The notes: a model not told the origin generated them from the sequence alone. Counted from the first letter of the stretch, positions 17,512 to 26,646 are shown. The stretch is 42,839 bases of DNA from Xanthobacteraceae bacterium (GCA_030037895.1 JASHPW010000116.1:1-42839); one strand, 5' to 3'. Translations and numbers: made by a program.

Positions 17512-17576
17512 GAGATCTGAAAGGCAACGGAAGCGGCGCCCCGAGAACGCGGTGGCGCCGAAGCGGAGACGAGACC

Positions 17577-18425
17577 ATGGCTGATGTTGCGCATGCCAAA
17601 CCGCATCACGATTACCACCTGGTCCGTCCCAGCCCGTGGCCGGCGGTCGGCGCGATTTCGGCGTTCGTCACCGCCGTCGGGCTGATCCTCTGGATGCACC
17701 ACACCGTCGCCTACGCGTCGATCATCCTCGGCGTCGGCATCATCGGCATCGCCTACACCATGATCGGCTGGTGGCGCGACGTGATCTTCGAGGCCGACGT
17801 CGAAGGCGATCACACCCGCGTGGTGCAGATTTCGCACCGCTACGGCATGATCCTGTTCATCGCCTCGGAGGTGATGTTCTTCGTCGCCTGGTTCTGGGCC
17901 TATTTCAACACGGCGCTGTTCCCGAACGAGGTCAAGGATGTGGCGCGGATCGCGGTCACCGGCGGGGTGTGGCCGCCGAAGAGCATCGTGACATTCGATC
18001 CCTGGCACTTCGCGCTGCTCAATACGCTGATCCTGCTCACCTCGGGCACGACGGTGACCTGGGCGCACCATTCGCTGCTTGAGAACAATCGCAAGGGGCT
18101 CATCTGGGGTCTCGTCTGCACCATCGCGCTCGGCATCAGCTTCACCTGCGTCCAGGCCTATGAGTACGCCCACGCCGCGTTCCACTATTCCGGCAATATC
18201 TATGGCGCCACGTTCTTCATGGCGACCGGATTCCACGGCGCGCACGTCATCATCGGCTCGATCTTTCTGACCGTCTGCCTCCTGCGTGCGATCGCCGGCC
18301 AATTCAAGCCGACCCAGCACATCGGCTTCGAGTTCGCCGCCTGGTACTGGCACTTCGTCGATGTGGTGTGGCTGTTCCTGTTCTCCTGCATTTACGTGTG
18401 GGGTGCCGGCCCGCACCCGGCGTAG
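17577..18425 (+). CDS. ctaE: Cytochrome c oxidase subunit III
   Basis: Structural subunit that stabilises subunit I during turnover. The 282-aa protein has seven TM helices, begins with a His-rich MADVAHAKPHHDYHLVRPSP and carries the family stretches EVMFFVAWFWAYF (about 98-110), GFHGAHVIIG and HFVDVVWLFLF near the C-terminus. It follows ctaG after a 155-bp gap that holds the REP-like hairpins. GAGACGAG lies just before the ATG. Confidence 0.96.
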   Translation: MADVAHAKPHHDYHLVRPSPWPAVGAISAFVTAVGLILWMHHTVAYASIILGVGIIGIAYTMIGWWRDVIFEADVEGDHTRVVQISHRYGMILFIASEVMFFVAWFWAYFNTALFPNEVKDVARIAVTGGVWPPKSIVTFDPWHFALLNTLILLTSGTTVTWAHHSLLENNRKGLIWGLVCTIALGISFTCVQAYEYAHAAFHYSGNIYGATFFMATGFHGAHVIIGSIFLTVCLLRAIAGQFKPTQHIGFEFAAWYWHFVDVVWLFLFSCIYVWGAGPHPA

Positions 18426-18562
18426 CGCGGGGCGTTGCCCGTTTCCCGAATCCGCGGGACGAAGCCATCGGCCGTTTACGCGTGCCTTCGATGCGCGCTA
18501 TGACGGCGCGCCATTGATCGGGGATCGTTACAAGCCCAGGGTCTGCAAGGATTCCCGGTGAG

Positions 18563-18583
18563 CAGCGCGCGCTCCGCGCGCTG
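18563..18583. other. Perfect 9-bp GC hairpin between ctaE and the DUF983 gene
   Basis: CAGCGCGCG (18563-18571), loop CTC, then CGCGCGCTG (18575-18583). The stem is all but one G:C pairs. No T-run follows, so it is not a standard intrinsic terminator. It may act as an mRNA stability or processing element. The remaining 18426-18622 has no gene I can support. Confidence 0.5.
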
Positions 18584-18622
18584 CGCTCCGTGCTGCGCCG
18601 AGCCCGGGAAACGCGGATAGAC

Positions 18623-19009
18623 ATGAGCGAAAAAATGATCAACACGCTGTCCGGATCGATCCGCGCCGGATTGTCGTGCGCATGTCCGCGTTGCGGCAAG
18701 GGCAAGCTGTTCCGGGGATTTTTGACGTTGAGCCCGCGCTGCGAGGTGTGCGACCTCGATTACGGCTTCGCCGATTCCGGCGATGGGCCAGCCGTCTTCA
18801 TCATGTTCTTCGCCGGCTTCATCGTGGTCGGCGCCGCGCTGGTGACCGAGGTGGTTTATCAGCCGCCGTTCTGGGTACACGCGGTGTTGTGGCTGCCCTT
18901 GATTCTCATCGTCACCCTCGGGCCGCTGCGGCCGATGAAGGGGCTGATGATCGCGCTGCAATACCATCACCGGGCCGCGGAAAGCCGCTTCGGCGGGGGG
19001 AAGCCTTGA
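18623..19009 (+). CDS. DUF983 family membrane protein
   Basis: 128-aa protein with a zinc-ribbon-like N-terminus, C21/C24 (CPRC) and C40/C43 (CEVC), followed by two TM helices (about 59-80 and 88-108). DUF983 proteins commonly sit in alphaproteobacterial oxidase clusters; the function is not established. The cysteine pairs suggest a metal role in assembly, which is inference. Start at 18623; a second ATG at 18635 is possible. Its stop overlaps the TTG start of SURF1 by 4 bp. Confidence 0.88.
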   Translation: MSEKMINTLSGSIRAGLSCACPRCGKGKLFRGFLTLSPRCEVCDLDYGFADSGDGPAVFIMFFAGFIVVGAALVTEVVYQPPFWVHAVLWLPLILIVTLGPLRPMKGLMIALQYHHRAAESRFGGGKP

Positions 19010-19794
19010 GCGCGGCGGCAACGACGCGGCAGTCGTGGATCGGGCTCCTGATCCCGGCGGTGCTCGCGTTTGCCGCCCTCGTTGCGCTCGGTACTTGGCA
19101 GCTTCAGCGCAAGGCCTGGAAGGAAGGATTGATCGCCACGCTGAACGAGCGGCTCGCGGTTCCGCCCGCGGCGCTGCCGCCGCCGGCGCTCTGGCCGAGC
19201 CTCGAACAGGCGCGCGAGGAATACCGCCGCGTCAAATTCAGCGCCACGTTCGACCACGGCAAGGAATCGCTGGTTTATGCCGCCCCTTCGGCCTTTCGCC
19301 CCGACGTGGCCGGGCCTGGCTATTGGATCTTCACGCCGGCGCGGCTTACCGGGGGCAGCTTCGTCATGGTCAACCGCGGCTTCGTGCCGGAGGGCCGGCA
19401 AGACCCTAAATCGCGGGCCGACGGCCAGATCGCCGGACCCGTCGAGATCGTGGGGGCGATGCGCTGGCCGGAAGGCCGCAACTGGTTTTCACCGGCCGAC
19501 GACCCCCAGCATAATTTGTGGTTCGTCCGCGACCCGCTGGCGATCGCCGCCGCCAAAGGGATCCACCCGGTCGCTCCGTTCTACGTCGAAGAGGAATCCC
19601 CGGTGCCGCCGGGCGGATTGCCGCAGCCGGGAAAGCTCATGGTGATGCTGCGCGACGCGCACCTGCAATACGCGCTGACGTGGTACGGCCTCGCCTTGGT
19701 CCTCCTCGTCGTGGTTGTCGCGCGCGTTCGCTCGTGGTTCGGGGATACGGCCCACAAGCCCGAAATCCCCGACGGCGGCGGGCGAGGTGCCTGA
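19006..19794 (+). CDS. SURF1 family oxidase assembly protein
   Basis: Assembly factor for aa3 oxidase, linked in other bacteria to heme a insertion. The 262-aa protein has the two TM helices at its ends (about 12-32 and 222-242) and the motif LGTWQLQRKAWKEGLI after the first. The internal GPGYWIFTPARL and VMVNRGFVPEGRQ match the SURF1 core. The only good start is TTG at 19006, overlapping the DUF983 stop as TTGA and preceded by GGGGGGAAG. It is the last gene of the oxidase cluster. Confidence 0.92.
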   Translation: MSAAATTRQSWIGLLIPAVLAFAALVALGTWQLQRKAWKEGLIATLNERLAVPPAALPPPALWPSLEQAREEYRRVKFSATFDHGKESLVYAAPSAFRPDVAGPGYWIFTPARLTGGSFVMVNRGFVPEGRQDPKSRADGQIAGPVEIVGAMRWPEGRNWFSPADDPQHNLWFVRDPLAIAAAKGIHPVAPFYVEEESPVPPGGLPQPGKLMVMLRDAHLQYALTWYGLALVLLVVVVARVRSWFGDTAHKPEIPDGGGRGA

Positions 19795-19825
19795 GGCCGA
19801 ACCGCAAAACCGACCCGTTGCGTTC

Positions 19826-19853
19826 CTTGTGAAAAGCTCCGCTCTTCTATAAC
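19826..19853 (+). promoter_or_regulatory. Candidate sigma70 promoter for thrC
   Basis: CTTGTG (19826-19831) and TATAAC (19848-19853) are separated by 16 bases, close to the alphaproteobacterial CTTGAC/CTATAT pattern. Transcription would start near 19860, leaving a leader of about 108 nt before the preferred thrC start. Confidence 0.4.
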
Positions 19854-19900
19854 TGTGCGCCGTTGGTCCAGGACGGGTGGCAAGGCGCCGCTCGCCAAGG

Positions 19901-19917
19901 GAATATCTTGGATATTC
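19901..19917. promoter_or_regulatory. Perfect inverted repeat in the thrC leader
   Basis: GAATATC-TTG-GATATTC is a perfect 7-bp inverted repeat with a 3-bp spacer. It is AT-rich in a GC-rich context and lies 51 bp upstream of the GTG start of thrC. It could be an operator; the regulator is unknown. Confidence 0.35.
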
Positions 19918-19967
19918 AATAGGTTATGTCGGATCAAGCGGATACACGCCGGGCAGGAAGACAGAAC

Positions 19968-21383
19968 GTGCAGCACATCTCGACCAGAGGCGAGGCGCCT
20001 GCGCTCGGCTTCGCCGAGGTGATGCTCGCGGGTCTCGCCCGCGACGGCGGCCTCTATGTGCCCGACGCCTGGCCGCGGCTCGAACCGCAGGCGATCCGCG
20101 CCTTCGCCGGTCGGCCCTATGCCGAGGTGGCCGTGGAGGTGATCCGGCGTTTCATCGGGGATTCGATCGGCGAAGCCGACTTCGCCCGCATGGCGCGCGA
20201 GGCTTACGGCAGTTTCCGCCATCCGGCGGTCGCGCCCATCGTGCAGCTCGGCGTCAATACGTTCGCGCTCGAGCTGTTCCACGGTCCGACGCTCGCCTTC
20301 AAGGACGTAGCGATGCAACTGTTGGCGCGGCTGATGGATCACGTGCTGGCCGCGCGCGGCGAGCGCCGCACCATCGTGGTCGCGACCTCGGGCGATACCG
20401 GCGGCGCCGCCGTCGAAGCGTTCCGCGACCGCGGCCAGGTCGACGTCATCGTCCTGTTCCCGAACGGCCGCATCTCCGAGGTGCAGCGGCGCATGATGAC
20501 GACGGCGACCGCCGCCAACGTCCATGCGCTCGCCATCGACGGCACCTTCGACGACTGCCAGGCGATCGTGAAGGGTCTGTTCAATCATCCCGGCTTTCGC
20601 GAGCGGGTGCGGCTCTCCGCCGTCAATTCGATCAACTGGGCGCGGATCGTCGCGCAGACCGTTTACTACTTCACCGCCGCGGTGGCGCTCGGCGCGCCCG
20701 ACCGCAAGGTCGCCTTCACCGTTCCGACCGGCAATTTCGGCGACATCTACGCCGGCTATGTGGCCTCGCGCCTGGGCCTGCCGATCGACCGGCTGGTCAT
20801 CGCCACCAACGTCAACGACATCCTCGCCCGGACATTGGCGAGCGGGACCTACGAGTTGCGCGACGTGGTGCCGACGACTTCGCCGTCGATGGACATCCAG
20901 GTCGCCTCGAATTTCGAGCGGCTGTTGTTCGACGCCTATGGCCGCGACGGCGCCGCCGTCAAGGCGCTGATGGCTTCGCTCGCGCAAGCGCGTCGCTTCA
21001 CGCTGTCGACTCCGGCGCTCGCTTACATTCGCGCGCTGTTCGCCGCCGCCCGCGCCGACGAGGACGAGGTCGCCGCGACCATGCGCGCGGTCAGGCGCGA
21101 GACCGGCAACTTCGTCGATCCGCACAGCGCGGTGGGCATCGCCGTCGCCGAGAAGGAGCGGCGCGATCCCGCGGTGCCGATGGTGGTGCTGGCGACCGCG
21201 CATGCGGCGAAATTCCCCGCCGCGGTCGAGGCGGCCTGCGCCGCGCGGCCGCAACTGCCGCCGTGGCTGTCCGATCTTGACCGGCGTCCGCAGCGCGTCA
21301 CCGTGCTGCCGGCCGATCAATCCGCGGTCGAGCGTTTCGTCCTCACGACGAGCCGCGCCGCACAGGAAGGGGCGGCCGCATGA
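19968..21383 (+). CDS. thrC: Threonine synthase
   Basis: PLP enzyme converting O-phosphohomoserine to threonine. The 471-aa product begins VQHISTRGEAPALGF, typical of the family N-terminus, with the PLP lysine K112 in GPTLAFKDVAMQL and the phosphate-binding loop ATSGDTGGAA. GTG at 19968 is preferred because AGGAAGA lies 7-9 bases upstream and the resulting length is normal; ATG at 19926 would add 14 residues unlike the family. Its TGA overlaps the next ATG by 4 bp, coupling it to the M16 peptidase. Confidence 0.94.
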   Translation: MQHISTRGEAPALGFAEVMLAGLARDGGLYVPDAWPRLEPQAIRAFAGRPYAEVAVEVIRRFIGDSIGEADFARMAREAYGSFRHPAVAPIVQLGVNTFALELFHGPTLAFKDVAMQLLARLMDHVLAARGERRTIVVATSGDTGGAAVEAFRDRGQVDVIVLFPNGRISEVQRRMMTTATAANVHALAIDGTFDDCQAIVKGLFNHPGFRERVRLSAVNSINWARIVAQTVYYFTAAVALGAPDRKVAFTVPTGNFGDIYAGYVASRLGLPIDRLVIATNVNDILARTLASGTYELRDVVPTTSPSMDIQVASNFERLLFDAYGRDGAAVKALMASLAQARRFTLSTPALAYIRALFAAARADEDEVAATMRAVRRETGNFVDPHSAVGIAVAEKERRDPAVPMVVLATAHAAKFPAAVEAACAARPQLPPWLSDLDRRPQRVTVLPADQSAVERFVLTTSRAAQEGAAA

Positions 21384-22651
21384 GCGTGGACGTGACAACG
21401 CTTCAATCCGGCATCAGCGTGGTGACCGATGCAATGCCGCATCTGGAGTCGGCCTCGCTCGGCGTCTGGGTCGGCTCCGGCAGCCGCGACGAGCGCCACA
21501 ACGAGCACGGCATCTCGCATTTGCTCGAACACATGGCGTTCAAGGGCACGCGGCGACGCACGGCACGCCAGATCGCCGAGGAGATCGAGGCCGTCGGCGG
21601 CGACCTCAACGCCGCGACCGGAGCCGAGAGCACGGCCTATTACGCGCGGGTGCTCAAGGCCGACGTGCCGCTGGCGCTCGACGTGCTCTCCGACATCCTT
21701 TCCGAACCGGCCTTCGACCGCGACGAGCTCGTTCGCGAGCAGAACGTCATCGTCCAGGAGATCGGCGCGGTCGCCGACACGCCCGACGATCTCATTTTCG
21801 AGCACCTGCAGCTGATCGCCTTTCCCGACCAGCCGCTCGGCCGCTCAATCCTGGGCACGCCGAAGACGGTGCGCTCGTTCGATGGCGCGAAATTGCGCGA
21901 CTACCTGGCGCGAAATTATCGCGCCCCGGACATGGTTGTGGCCGCGGCCGGCGCCGTCGATCATGGCGCCGTGGTCGCCGAGGTGGAACGGCGCTTTGCC
22001 AGCTTCAACGGCCCGGCCGGTCCGGCGCCGGAGCCGGCCCGCTTCGGCGGCGGCACCCGCGTGGAGAAGCGCGAGCTCGAGCAGGTACACATCGCGCTCG
22101 CCCTTGCCGGGGTATCGCAGCACGACCCTTCGCTCTATAGCCTGCAGGCGTTCACCAACGTCCTCGGCGGCGGGATGTCGTCGCGGCTGTTCCAGGAAGC
22201 GCGGGAGGAGCGCGGCCTGTGCTATTCGATCTATTGCTTCCACGCGCCTTATTCCGACGTCGGCATGTTCGGTCTCTACGCCGGCACCGACGCCGCCGAC
22301 ACCTCGGAGCTGATGCGTCTCATCGTCGACGAGATTGCCAATACCGCCGAAACCATTTCCGAGCCGGAGGTCGCGCGCGTCAAGGCGCAGATGAAGGCCG
22401 GCCTGCTCATGGCGCTCGAAAGCTCCGGCGAGCGCATCGGCCAGCTCGCGCGGCAGATGATCGCCTGGGGCCGGCCGATTCCGCTCGACGAGCTGGTCGC
22501 CAAGGTCGAAGCGGTGACGGTCGAGAGCGCACGCGCGGCCGGCCGCGCGCTCATCGCCCGCGGCAAGCTGGCGACCGCCGTGCTCGGCTTGGGCTCCGGG
22601 CTTGAAAGCGCTGCGGCCATTGCCGAGACTCTCACGCGCCGGGCCGCATGA
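21380..22651 (+). CDS. M16-family zinc peptidase (mitochondrial-processing-peptidase-like)
   Basis: Pitrilysin-family metallopeptidase of 423 aa. The inverted zinc motif is H47-LLE-H51 with catalytic E50, and the distal zinc ligand E127 lies 76 residues after H51, exactly the family spacing. The C-terminal half is the second, inactive-looking M16 domain with GGGMSSRLFQEAREERGL (about 264-281). No signal peptide is visible. It is coupled to thrC through ATGA; this pairing is common in the order but the substrate is not known. Confidence 0.93.
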   Translation: MSVDVTTLQSGISVVTDAMPHLESASLGVWVGSGSRDERHNEHGISHLLEHMAFKGTRRRTARQIAEEIEAVGGDLNAATGAESTAYYARVLKADVPLALDVLSDILSEPAFDRDELVREQNVIVQEIGAVADTPDDLIFEHLQLIAFPDQPLGRSILGTPKTVRSFDGAKLRDYLARNYRAPDMVVAAAGAVDHGAVVAEVERRFASFNGPAGPAPEPARFGGGTRVEKRELEQVHIALALAGVSQHDPSLYSLQAFTNVLGGGMSSRLFQEAREERGLCYSIYCFHAPYSDVGMFGLYAGTDAADTSELMRLIVDEIANTAETISEPEVARVKAQMKAGLLMALESSGERIGQLARQMIAWGRPIPLDELVAKVEAVTVESARAAGRALIARGKLATAVLGLGSGLESAAAIAETLTRRAA

Positions 22652-22663
22652 CGACGGGCGCGT

Positions 22664-23248
22664 ATGGCGTTCTTCCGCACCATCAATTTCTCCGAGCCGC
22701 TGCCGTCGGTCGCCGGCGAGGGCGTCGTGCTGCGCATGCCGCAAATGACCGACTACAACGATTGGACGGCGCTGCGCGACTTAAGCCGCGAGTTTCTCAC
22801 GCCATGGGAGCCGACCTGGCCGGCCGACGACCTCAGCCGCAGCGCCTTCCGGCGCCGACTGCGGCGCTACGCCGAGGATTTGCGGACCGACCAAGGCTAC
22901 GCCTTCCTCATCATTCGCAGTTCGGACGATGCGCTGGTCGGCGGTCTGACGCTCGCCAATATCCGCCGCGGCGTCGCCCAGGCGGGCAGTCTCGGCTACT
23001 GGATAGGCCTGCCGTTCGCCCGCCACGGCTACATGACCGCGGCGGCGCGCGCCATCATTCCGTTCGCATTCGGAACGCTGCGGCTGCATCGCCTCGAAGC
23101 GGCGTGCATCCCCACCAATGCCGGCTCCATCCGGCTCCTGGAAAACACCGGCTTCGTGCGCGAAGGCTATGCGCCGGAGTATCTGTGCATCAACGGCACC
23201 TGGCAGGACCACGTGCTATACGGACGGCTGAAGGATCCCAAGTCTTAA
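22664..23248 (+). CDS. GNAT N-acetyltransferase, RimJ/RimL type
   Basis: 194-aa acetyltransferase. The acetyl-CoA pocket region is LGYWIGLPFARHGYMTAAAR (about 111-130), followed by LRLHRLEAACIPTNAGSIRLLENTGF, the usual RimJ/RimL C-terminal pattern. It may acetylate a ribosomal protein N-terminus or a small amine; the sequence does not decide. It starts 12 bp after the M16 peptidase stop, so it is probably co-transcribed with thrC. Confidence 0.9.
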   Translation: MAFFRTINFSEPLPSVAGEGVVLRMPQMTDYNDWTALRDLSREFLTPWEPTWPADDLSRSAFRRRLRRYAEDLRTDQGYAFLIIRSSDDALVGGLTLANIRRGVAQAGSLGYWIGLPFARHGYMTAAARAIIPFAFGTLRLHRLEAACIPTNAGSIRLLENTGFVREGYAPEYLCINGTWQDHVLYGRLKDPKS

Positions 23249-23369
23249 CCATGCTCCTTGCCAAACCGCCCCTTGCGGGGAGGAAGCGAGCGGTGCCTTG
23301 GGATGGCCACGGTTCGCTCGATATTTGCTGCAAGATTGCGGGGATCAAGTGGCGACGAATTGTGGGGGA

Positions 23370-24125
23370 ATGCTGCGCAGCCGTCACGGGGTGACGTGGC
23401 GCAATCGCGCCTCGATCGCGGGCTTGCTGGCGCTGGCGCTGCTCGCCGCGGGATGCACGACGGGCGGCGTGTTCGGCTCGCCGGCGGCCACCGCGCCGAC
23501 CAGCTCGGCGGCCCCGGCACCGGCCAGTTCGGCGCCGCCCTCCGCTGCCACCTCGTGGAGCGACAAGATAGAGAAATTCTTTGCCGGCTCGTCGGCGAAG
23601 TCGCGGCAACTCGTCGCCGGCGCATCGCCCGATCTCAATTGCCCATCGGTTGAAATCCGCGAGGGCGCCGCCACGCTGATCATCGGTCCCCACGGCGACA
23701 ATGCGCCGCTGTCACTGAAATATCAGGGCAACTTCGAGCGCACCGCGCGCCAATGCGCCGTGGTCGGCGGCAACATGGTGATGAAGATCGGCGTGCAGGG
23801 ACGCATCGTCGTCGGACCCGCGGGCGGCCCCGGCCAGGTCGAGGTGCCGCTGCGCATCGCCGTGGTGCAGGAAACGCCGGGCAGCTCCAAACCGATCGTG
23901 ACCAAGTTCATTCGCATCCCGGTGACGGTCACGGGCGCCGAAGGTGCGCCCTTCACCCATATCGAAGAGGCGATGAGTTTCCCCTTGCCGGCGCCGAGCA
24001 GCGTGCTCGACGATTATGTCGTTTATGTCGGCTTCGATCCGCTTACCGCCGAAATGCAGGACAAGCAGAAGACGCCGAAGCCGAAGGCAAAACCGAGGCG
24101 CAAACCGACGGCCGGTTCGGGGTGA
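23370..24125 (+). CDS. Conserved lipoprotein
   Basis: 251-aa lipoprotein. The signal sequence ends in the lipobox LAAGC with C29 as the lipidated residue. A Ala/Ser/Pro-rich linker follows (about 34-65), then a globular domain with two cysteines (NCPSVEIREGA and ARQCAVVGGNM) and a basic C-terminal tail (KPKAKPRRKPTAGSG). The function is unknown. The start at 23370 is preferred; ATG at 23298 and GTG at 23391 are in frame. Its 3' end converges with atpF 18 bp away. Confidence 0.8.
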   Translation: MLRSRHGVTWRNRASIAGLLALALLAAGCTTGGVFGSPAATAPTSSAAPAPASSAPPSAATSWSDKIEKFFAGSSAKSRQLVAGASPDLNCPSVEIREGAATLIIGPHGDNAPLSLKYQGNFERTARQCAVVGGNMVMKIGVQGRIVVGPAGGPGQVEVPLRIAVVQETPGSSKPIVTKFIRIPVTVTGAEGAPFTHIEEAMSFPLPAPSSVLDDYVVYVGFDPLTAEMQDKQKTPKPKAKPRRKPTAGSG

Positions 24126-24143
24126 AACCGCCCCGGAATGACA

Positions 24144-24626
24144 TCAATTGAATTTCTTCCGGACGTCTTCGATGCCTTGCGCGAGCAAGTCGTCGGCGAT
24201 CTTGCCTTTGGCCGCATGGGACAGAATTTTCTCGGCGGCCGCGACCGCGGCGTCGGCCGCGGCGGAACGGACGTCGGCGAGCGCCTGGGCTTCGGCCTGG
24301 GCGATCTTTGCTTCCGCCATCTTGGTGCGGCGCGCGACAAAATCCTCCATCCTGGCCTTGGCCTCGGCGGCGACCCGCTCGGCTTCGGCGCTGGCGCCGG
24401 CGATGATGGCCGCGGCCTCGCGGTCGGCCTCCCGCTGCTTGCGCTGATAATCGGCGAGCAGCGCCTGCGCCTCCGCGCGCAACCGGCGCGCCTCGTCGAG
24501 CTCGGCCTTGATGCGCGCTTGGCGGCGATCGAGCCCGTCAATCACCCGGCGATGCGCACCGAGATAGACGAGCACGCCGAGAAAGATGACGAAGGCGATG
24601 GCGATCCAGGTTTCGGCTTCCGGCAT
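24144..24626 (-). CDS. atpF: ATP synthase F0 subunit b
   Basis: Peripheral-stalk subunit linking F0 to F1. The 160-aa protein has an N-terminal TM helix (about 6-26, [20 protein letters not shown]) and then a long Ala/Glu/Arg-rich coiled coil, as expected. Last gene of the F0 operon and 8 bp after the b' gene. Its sequence differs from the neighbouring b' subunit, so the stalk is a b/b' heterodimer, the usual alphaproteobacterial arrangement. Confidence 0.94.
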   Translation of the reverse strand: MPEAETWIAIAFVIFLGVLVYLGAHRRVIDGLDRRQARIKAELDEARRLRAEAQALLADYQRKQREADREAAAIIAGASAEAERVAAEAKARMEDFVARRTKMAEAKIAQAEAQALADVRSAAADAAVAAAEKILSHAAKGKIADDLLAQGIEDVRKKFN

Positions 24627-24634
24627 GAGGGATC

Positions 24635-25168
24635 TTACGGCTTGATGATTTCCGCCAACGCGGCGGCGACCTCCTGCTCGGCCGGCGCTCGGCCGATCAG
24701 GCGTTGTACGATCGCGGCCGCGGTATCGGCGGCGATTGTACGCACATTCGCCATGGCGGCGGTGCGCGTCGTGGCGATCGATTGCTCCGCCGACGCCAAC
24801 CGTTGATGCAGCTCGGCCTCGAGACGCTTCTGCACTTCACCGGCCTCGGCCGCCTGCCGCTCGCGCGTTGCGTTGGCGATGGCCTGGGCGCGGACGCGGG
24901 CGTCGGCGAGCGCCTTTTCGTAAGCCGTGCTGGCGGCGTCCGATTGCTCCTTGAAGCCTTGCGCCGCCTTGAGATCGTCGGCGATGCGCCGGCTGCGCTC
25001 GGCCAGGATCGAGCCGATGCGCGGCAACGCCACTCGCGACATCAGCACGTAGAGCAGGATGAAGCTCAGCGTCAGCCAGAGGAGCTGCGAGGGGAAGTGT
25101 CGCGACTGGAACGGCGGGAAGGAGACCTCTCCCGCTGGCGCTTCGCTATGGGCGGTCGGCTCGGCCAT
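24635..25168 (-). CDS. atpG: ATP synthase F0 subunit b'
   Basis: Second peripheral-stalk subunit, 177 aa. It has an N-terminal cytosolic extension of about 25 residues, a TM helix at about 28-48 ([20 protein letters not shown]) and a coiled-coil domain. Photosynthetic and alphaproteobacterial genomes carry this b' copy beside b. The symbol is often written atpG or atpF' in this group. It starts 25 bp after atpE. Confidence 0.92.
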   Translation of the reverse strand: MAEPTAHSEAPAGEVSFPPFQSRHFPSQLLWLTLSFILLYVLMSRVALPRIGSILAERSRRIADDLKAAQGFKEQSDAASTAYEKALADARVRAQAIANATRERQAAEAGEVQKRLEAELHQRLASAEQSIATTRTAAMANVRTIAADTAAAIVQRLIGRAPAEQEVAAALAEIIKP

Positions 25169-25193
25169 GATCGCGGCGAAGGTCCGGCGAAGC

Positions 25194-25421
25194 TCAGAGC
25201 CCGAACAGCAGCAGGAGCGCGATCAGCAGCGAGAAAATGCCGAGCGCTTCGGTGATGGCGAAGCCGAAAATCAGATTGCCGAACTGGCCTTGCGCTGCCG
25301 AAGGGTTGCGCAGCGCCGCCGCCAGATAGTTGCCGAAAATAATGCCCACGCCGACGCCGGCGCCGCCCATGCCGATGCAGGCGATGCCGGCTCCGATGTA
25401 TTTCGCGGCGGTCGGATCCAT
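25194..25421 (-). CDS. atpE: ATP synthase F0 subunit c
   Basis: Proteolipid of the rotor ring, 75 aa with two TM helices. The helix-1 glycine repeat ([14 protein letters not shown], 17-30) and the proton-binding E58 in [10 protein letters not shown] are present; the polar loop RNPSAAQGQ separates them. A glutamate with no sodium-ligand pattern suggests proton coupling. Lies 36 bp after atpB in the F0 operon. Confidence 0.96.
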   Translation of the reverse strand: MDPTAAKYIGAGIACIGMGGAGVGVGIIFGNYLAAALRNPSAAQGQFGNLIFGFAITEALGIFSLLIALLLLFGL

Positions 25422-25457
25422 GAGAAAGCTCCTCGTCAGGGTTGCAAAAGGCGGCCG

Positions 25458-26210
25458 TCAATGGCCCGGATGGATCGCATCGTTGAGATAGATGCAGGTG
25501 AGAATGGCGAACACATAGGCTTGCAGGAACGCCACCAGAAACTCCAGCGCCGTGAGCATGACGATCAGGATAAACGGCAGCGCGGCGCCGAGCCAGCCGA
25601 GCACGCCGAACCCGGCAAGCATGATGATAAAGCCGGCAAAGACCTGAAGCGTGATGTGGCCGGCGAGCATGTTGGCGAACAACCGCACGCTGTGCGACAC
25701 CGGCCGTGACAGAAACGACAGCACCTCGATGGCCACGATCGCCGGCAAGAGGTAGATCGGCACCCCCTTGGGAACGAACAGCATGAGAAAATGCAGGCCG
25801 TTTCTCCAGAAGCCATAGCCGACGACGATGAAGAACACGGTGAGCGCCAGGCTCGCGGTGATGATCAACTGGCCCGTCACCGTGAAGGAATAGGGAATGA
25901 GCCCGATCACGTTGGCGAACAAAACGAACATGAACAGCGTGAACACGAACGGGAAGAACTTCATCCCCTCGTTGCCGGTCGAGCTGCGCACGGTATTGGC
26001 GACGAATTCGTAGGAAACCTCGGCGATCGATTGCAGCCGCCCCGGCACCACCGCGCGCGGCACCGTGGCGCCGATCAGCAGCGCCGACACCGAAACGACG
26101 ATGATCAGCATGAACAGCGCCGAATTGGTGAAAGCGATCTGATGCCCGCCGATCGTGGCCATCGGGAGCAGGTTGGTGATCTGGAATTGGCGGATCGGAT
26201 CGACCGTCAT
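25458..26210 (-). CDS. atpB: ATP synthase F0 subunit a
   Basis: Stator half-channel subunit, 250 aa with about five to six TM helices. The essential arginine is R176 in HSVRLFANMLAGH. The N-terminus MTVDPIRQFQI is typical, so ATG at 26210 is chosen over the longer frame from 26288. It lies 46 bp after atpI on the same strand. Confidence 0.95.
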   Translation of the reverse strand: MTVDPIRQFQITNLLPMATIGGHQIAFTNSALFMLIIVVSVSALLIGATVPRAVVPGRLQSIAEVSYEFVANTVRSSTGNEGMKFFPFVFTLFMFVLFANVIGLIPYSFTVTGQLIITASLALTVFFIVVGYGFWRNGLHFLMLFVPKGVPIYLLPAIVAIEVLSFLSRPVSHSVRLFANMLAGHITLQVFAGFIIMLAGFGVLGWLGAALPFILIVMLTALEFLVAFLQAYVFAILTCIYLNDAIHPGH

Positions 26211-26256
26211 TTTTGCATCGCCACCAGACGCCAACGAAACAACATCGCCGGCGCCG

Positions 26257-26646
26257 TCATTTTTCGACCCCGGGAGGGGAACCGCCACCGGGCATGCCGT
26301 CCGCCGCCACCCCCGCCGAGCGCATCACATTGAGAACGCCCGCGACGAAGCCGAGCAGGAGGAGGACGATGAGCCCCCAGGGCGAGGTGCCGAGCCACCG
26401 ATCGAGAAGCCAGCCGATGCCGGCCCCGACCACCACGCCGGCAACGAGCTCGCTTGAGAGCCGAAAGCCTCTGGCGTAGCCGGACGCCGTCGTCGCCCGA
26501 TCCTCATCACGGCCGCCGGAAGGCTCAACCGCGTGCCCGCGTGCCCGGCCAAGCCCTTCGCCGAGACGCTGGAGTCTCGCGGAGAGAGCGGCTTCATCGG
26601 TGTGCGCCGGGCCGCTTTCGCCATTCTCGCGCGTGCCGTCGCTCAT
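26257..26646 (-). CDS. atpI: F0F1 ATP synthase assembly protein AtpI
   Basis: Small accessory membrane protein heading the operon, 129 aa. A charged N-terminal half is followed by two TM helices (about 61-81 and 86-108) with the family stretch VAGVVVGAGIGWLLDRWLGT and a Gly-rich tail. AtpI helps assemble the c-ring in other bacteria. ATG at 26646 has GAAAG upstream; the frame extends to 26823 but the added residues run through the promoter. Confidence 0.9.
   Translation of the reverse strand: MSDGTRENGESGPAHTDEAALSARLQRLGEGLGRARGHAVEPSGGRDEDRATTASGYARGFRLSSELVAGVVVGAGIGWLLDRWLGTSPWGLIVLLLLGFVAGVLNVMRSAGVAADGMPGGGSPPGVEK

Noticed and set aside
19860-19968. Riboswitch or attenuator in the thrC leader
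   Set aside because: No threonine-rich leader peptide and no terminator/antiterminator pair is visible; only a short inverted repeat.
19581-21398. 605-codon frame antisense to thrC and SURF1
   Set aside because: It spans two unrelated plus-strand genes and the control region between them; no family motif.
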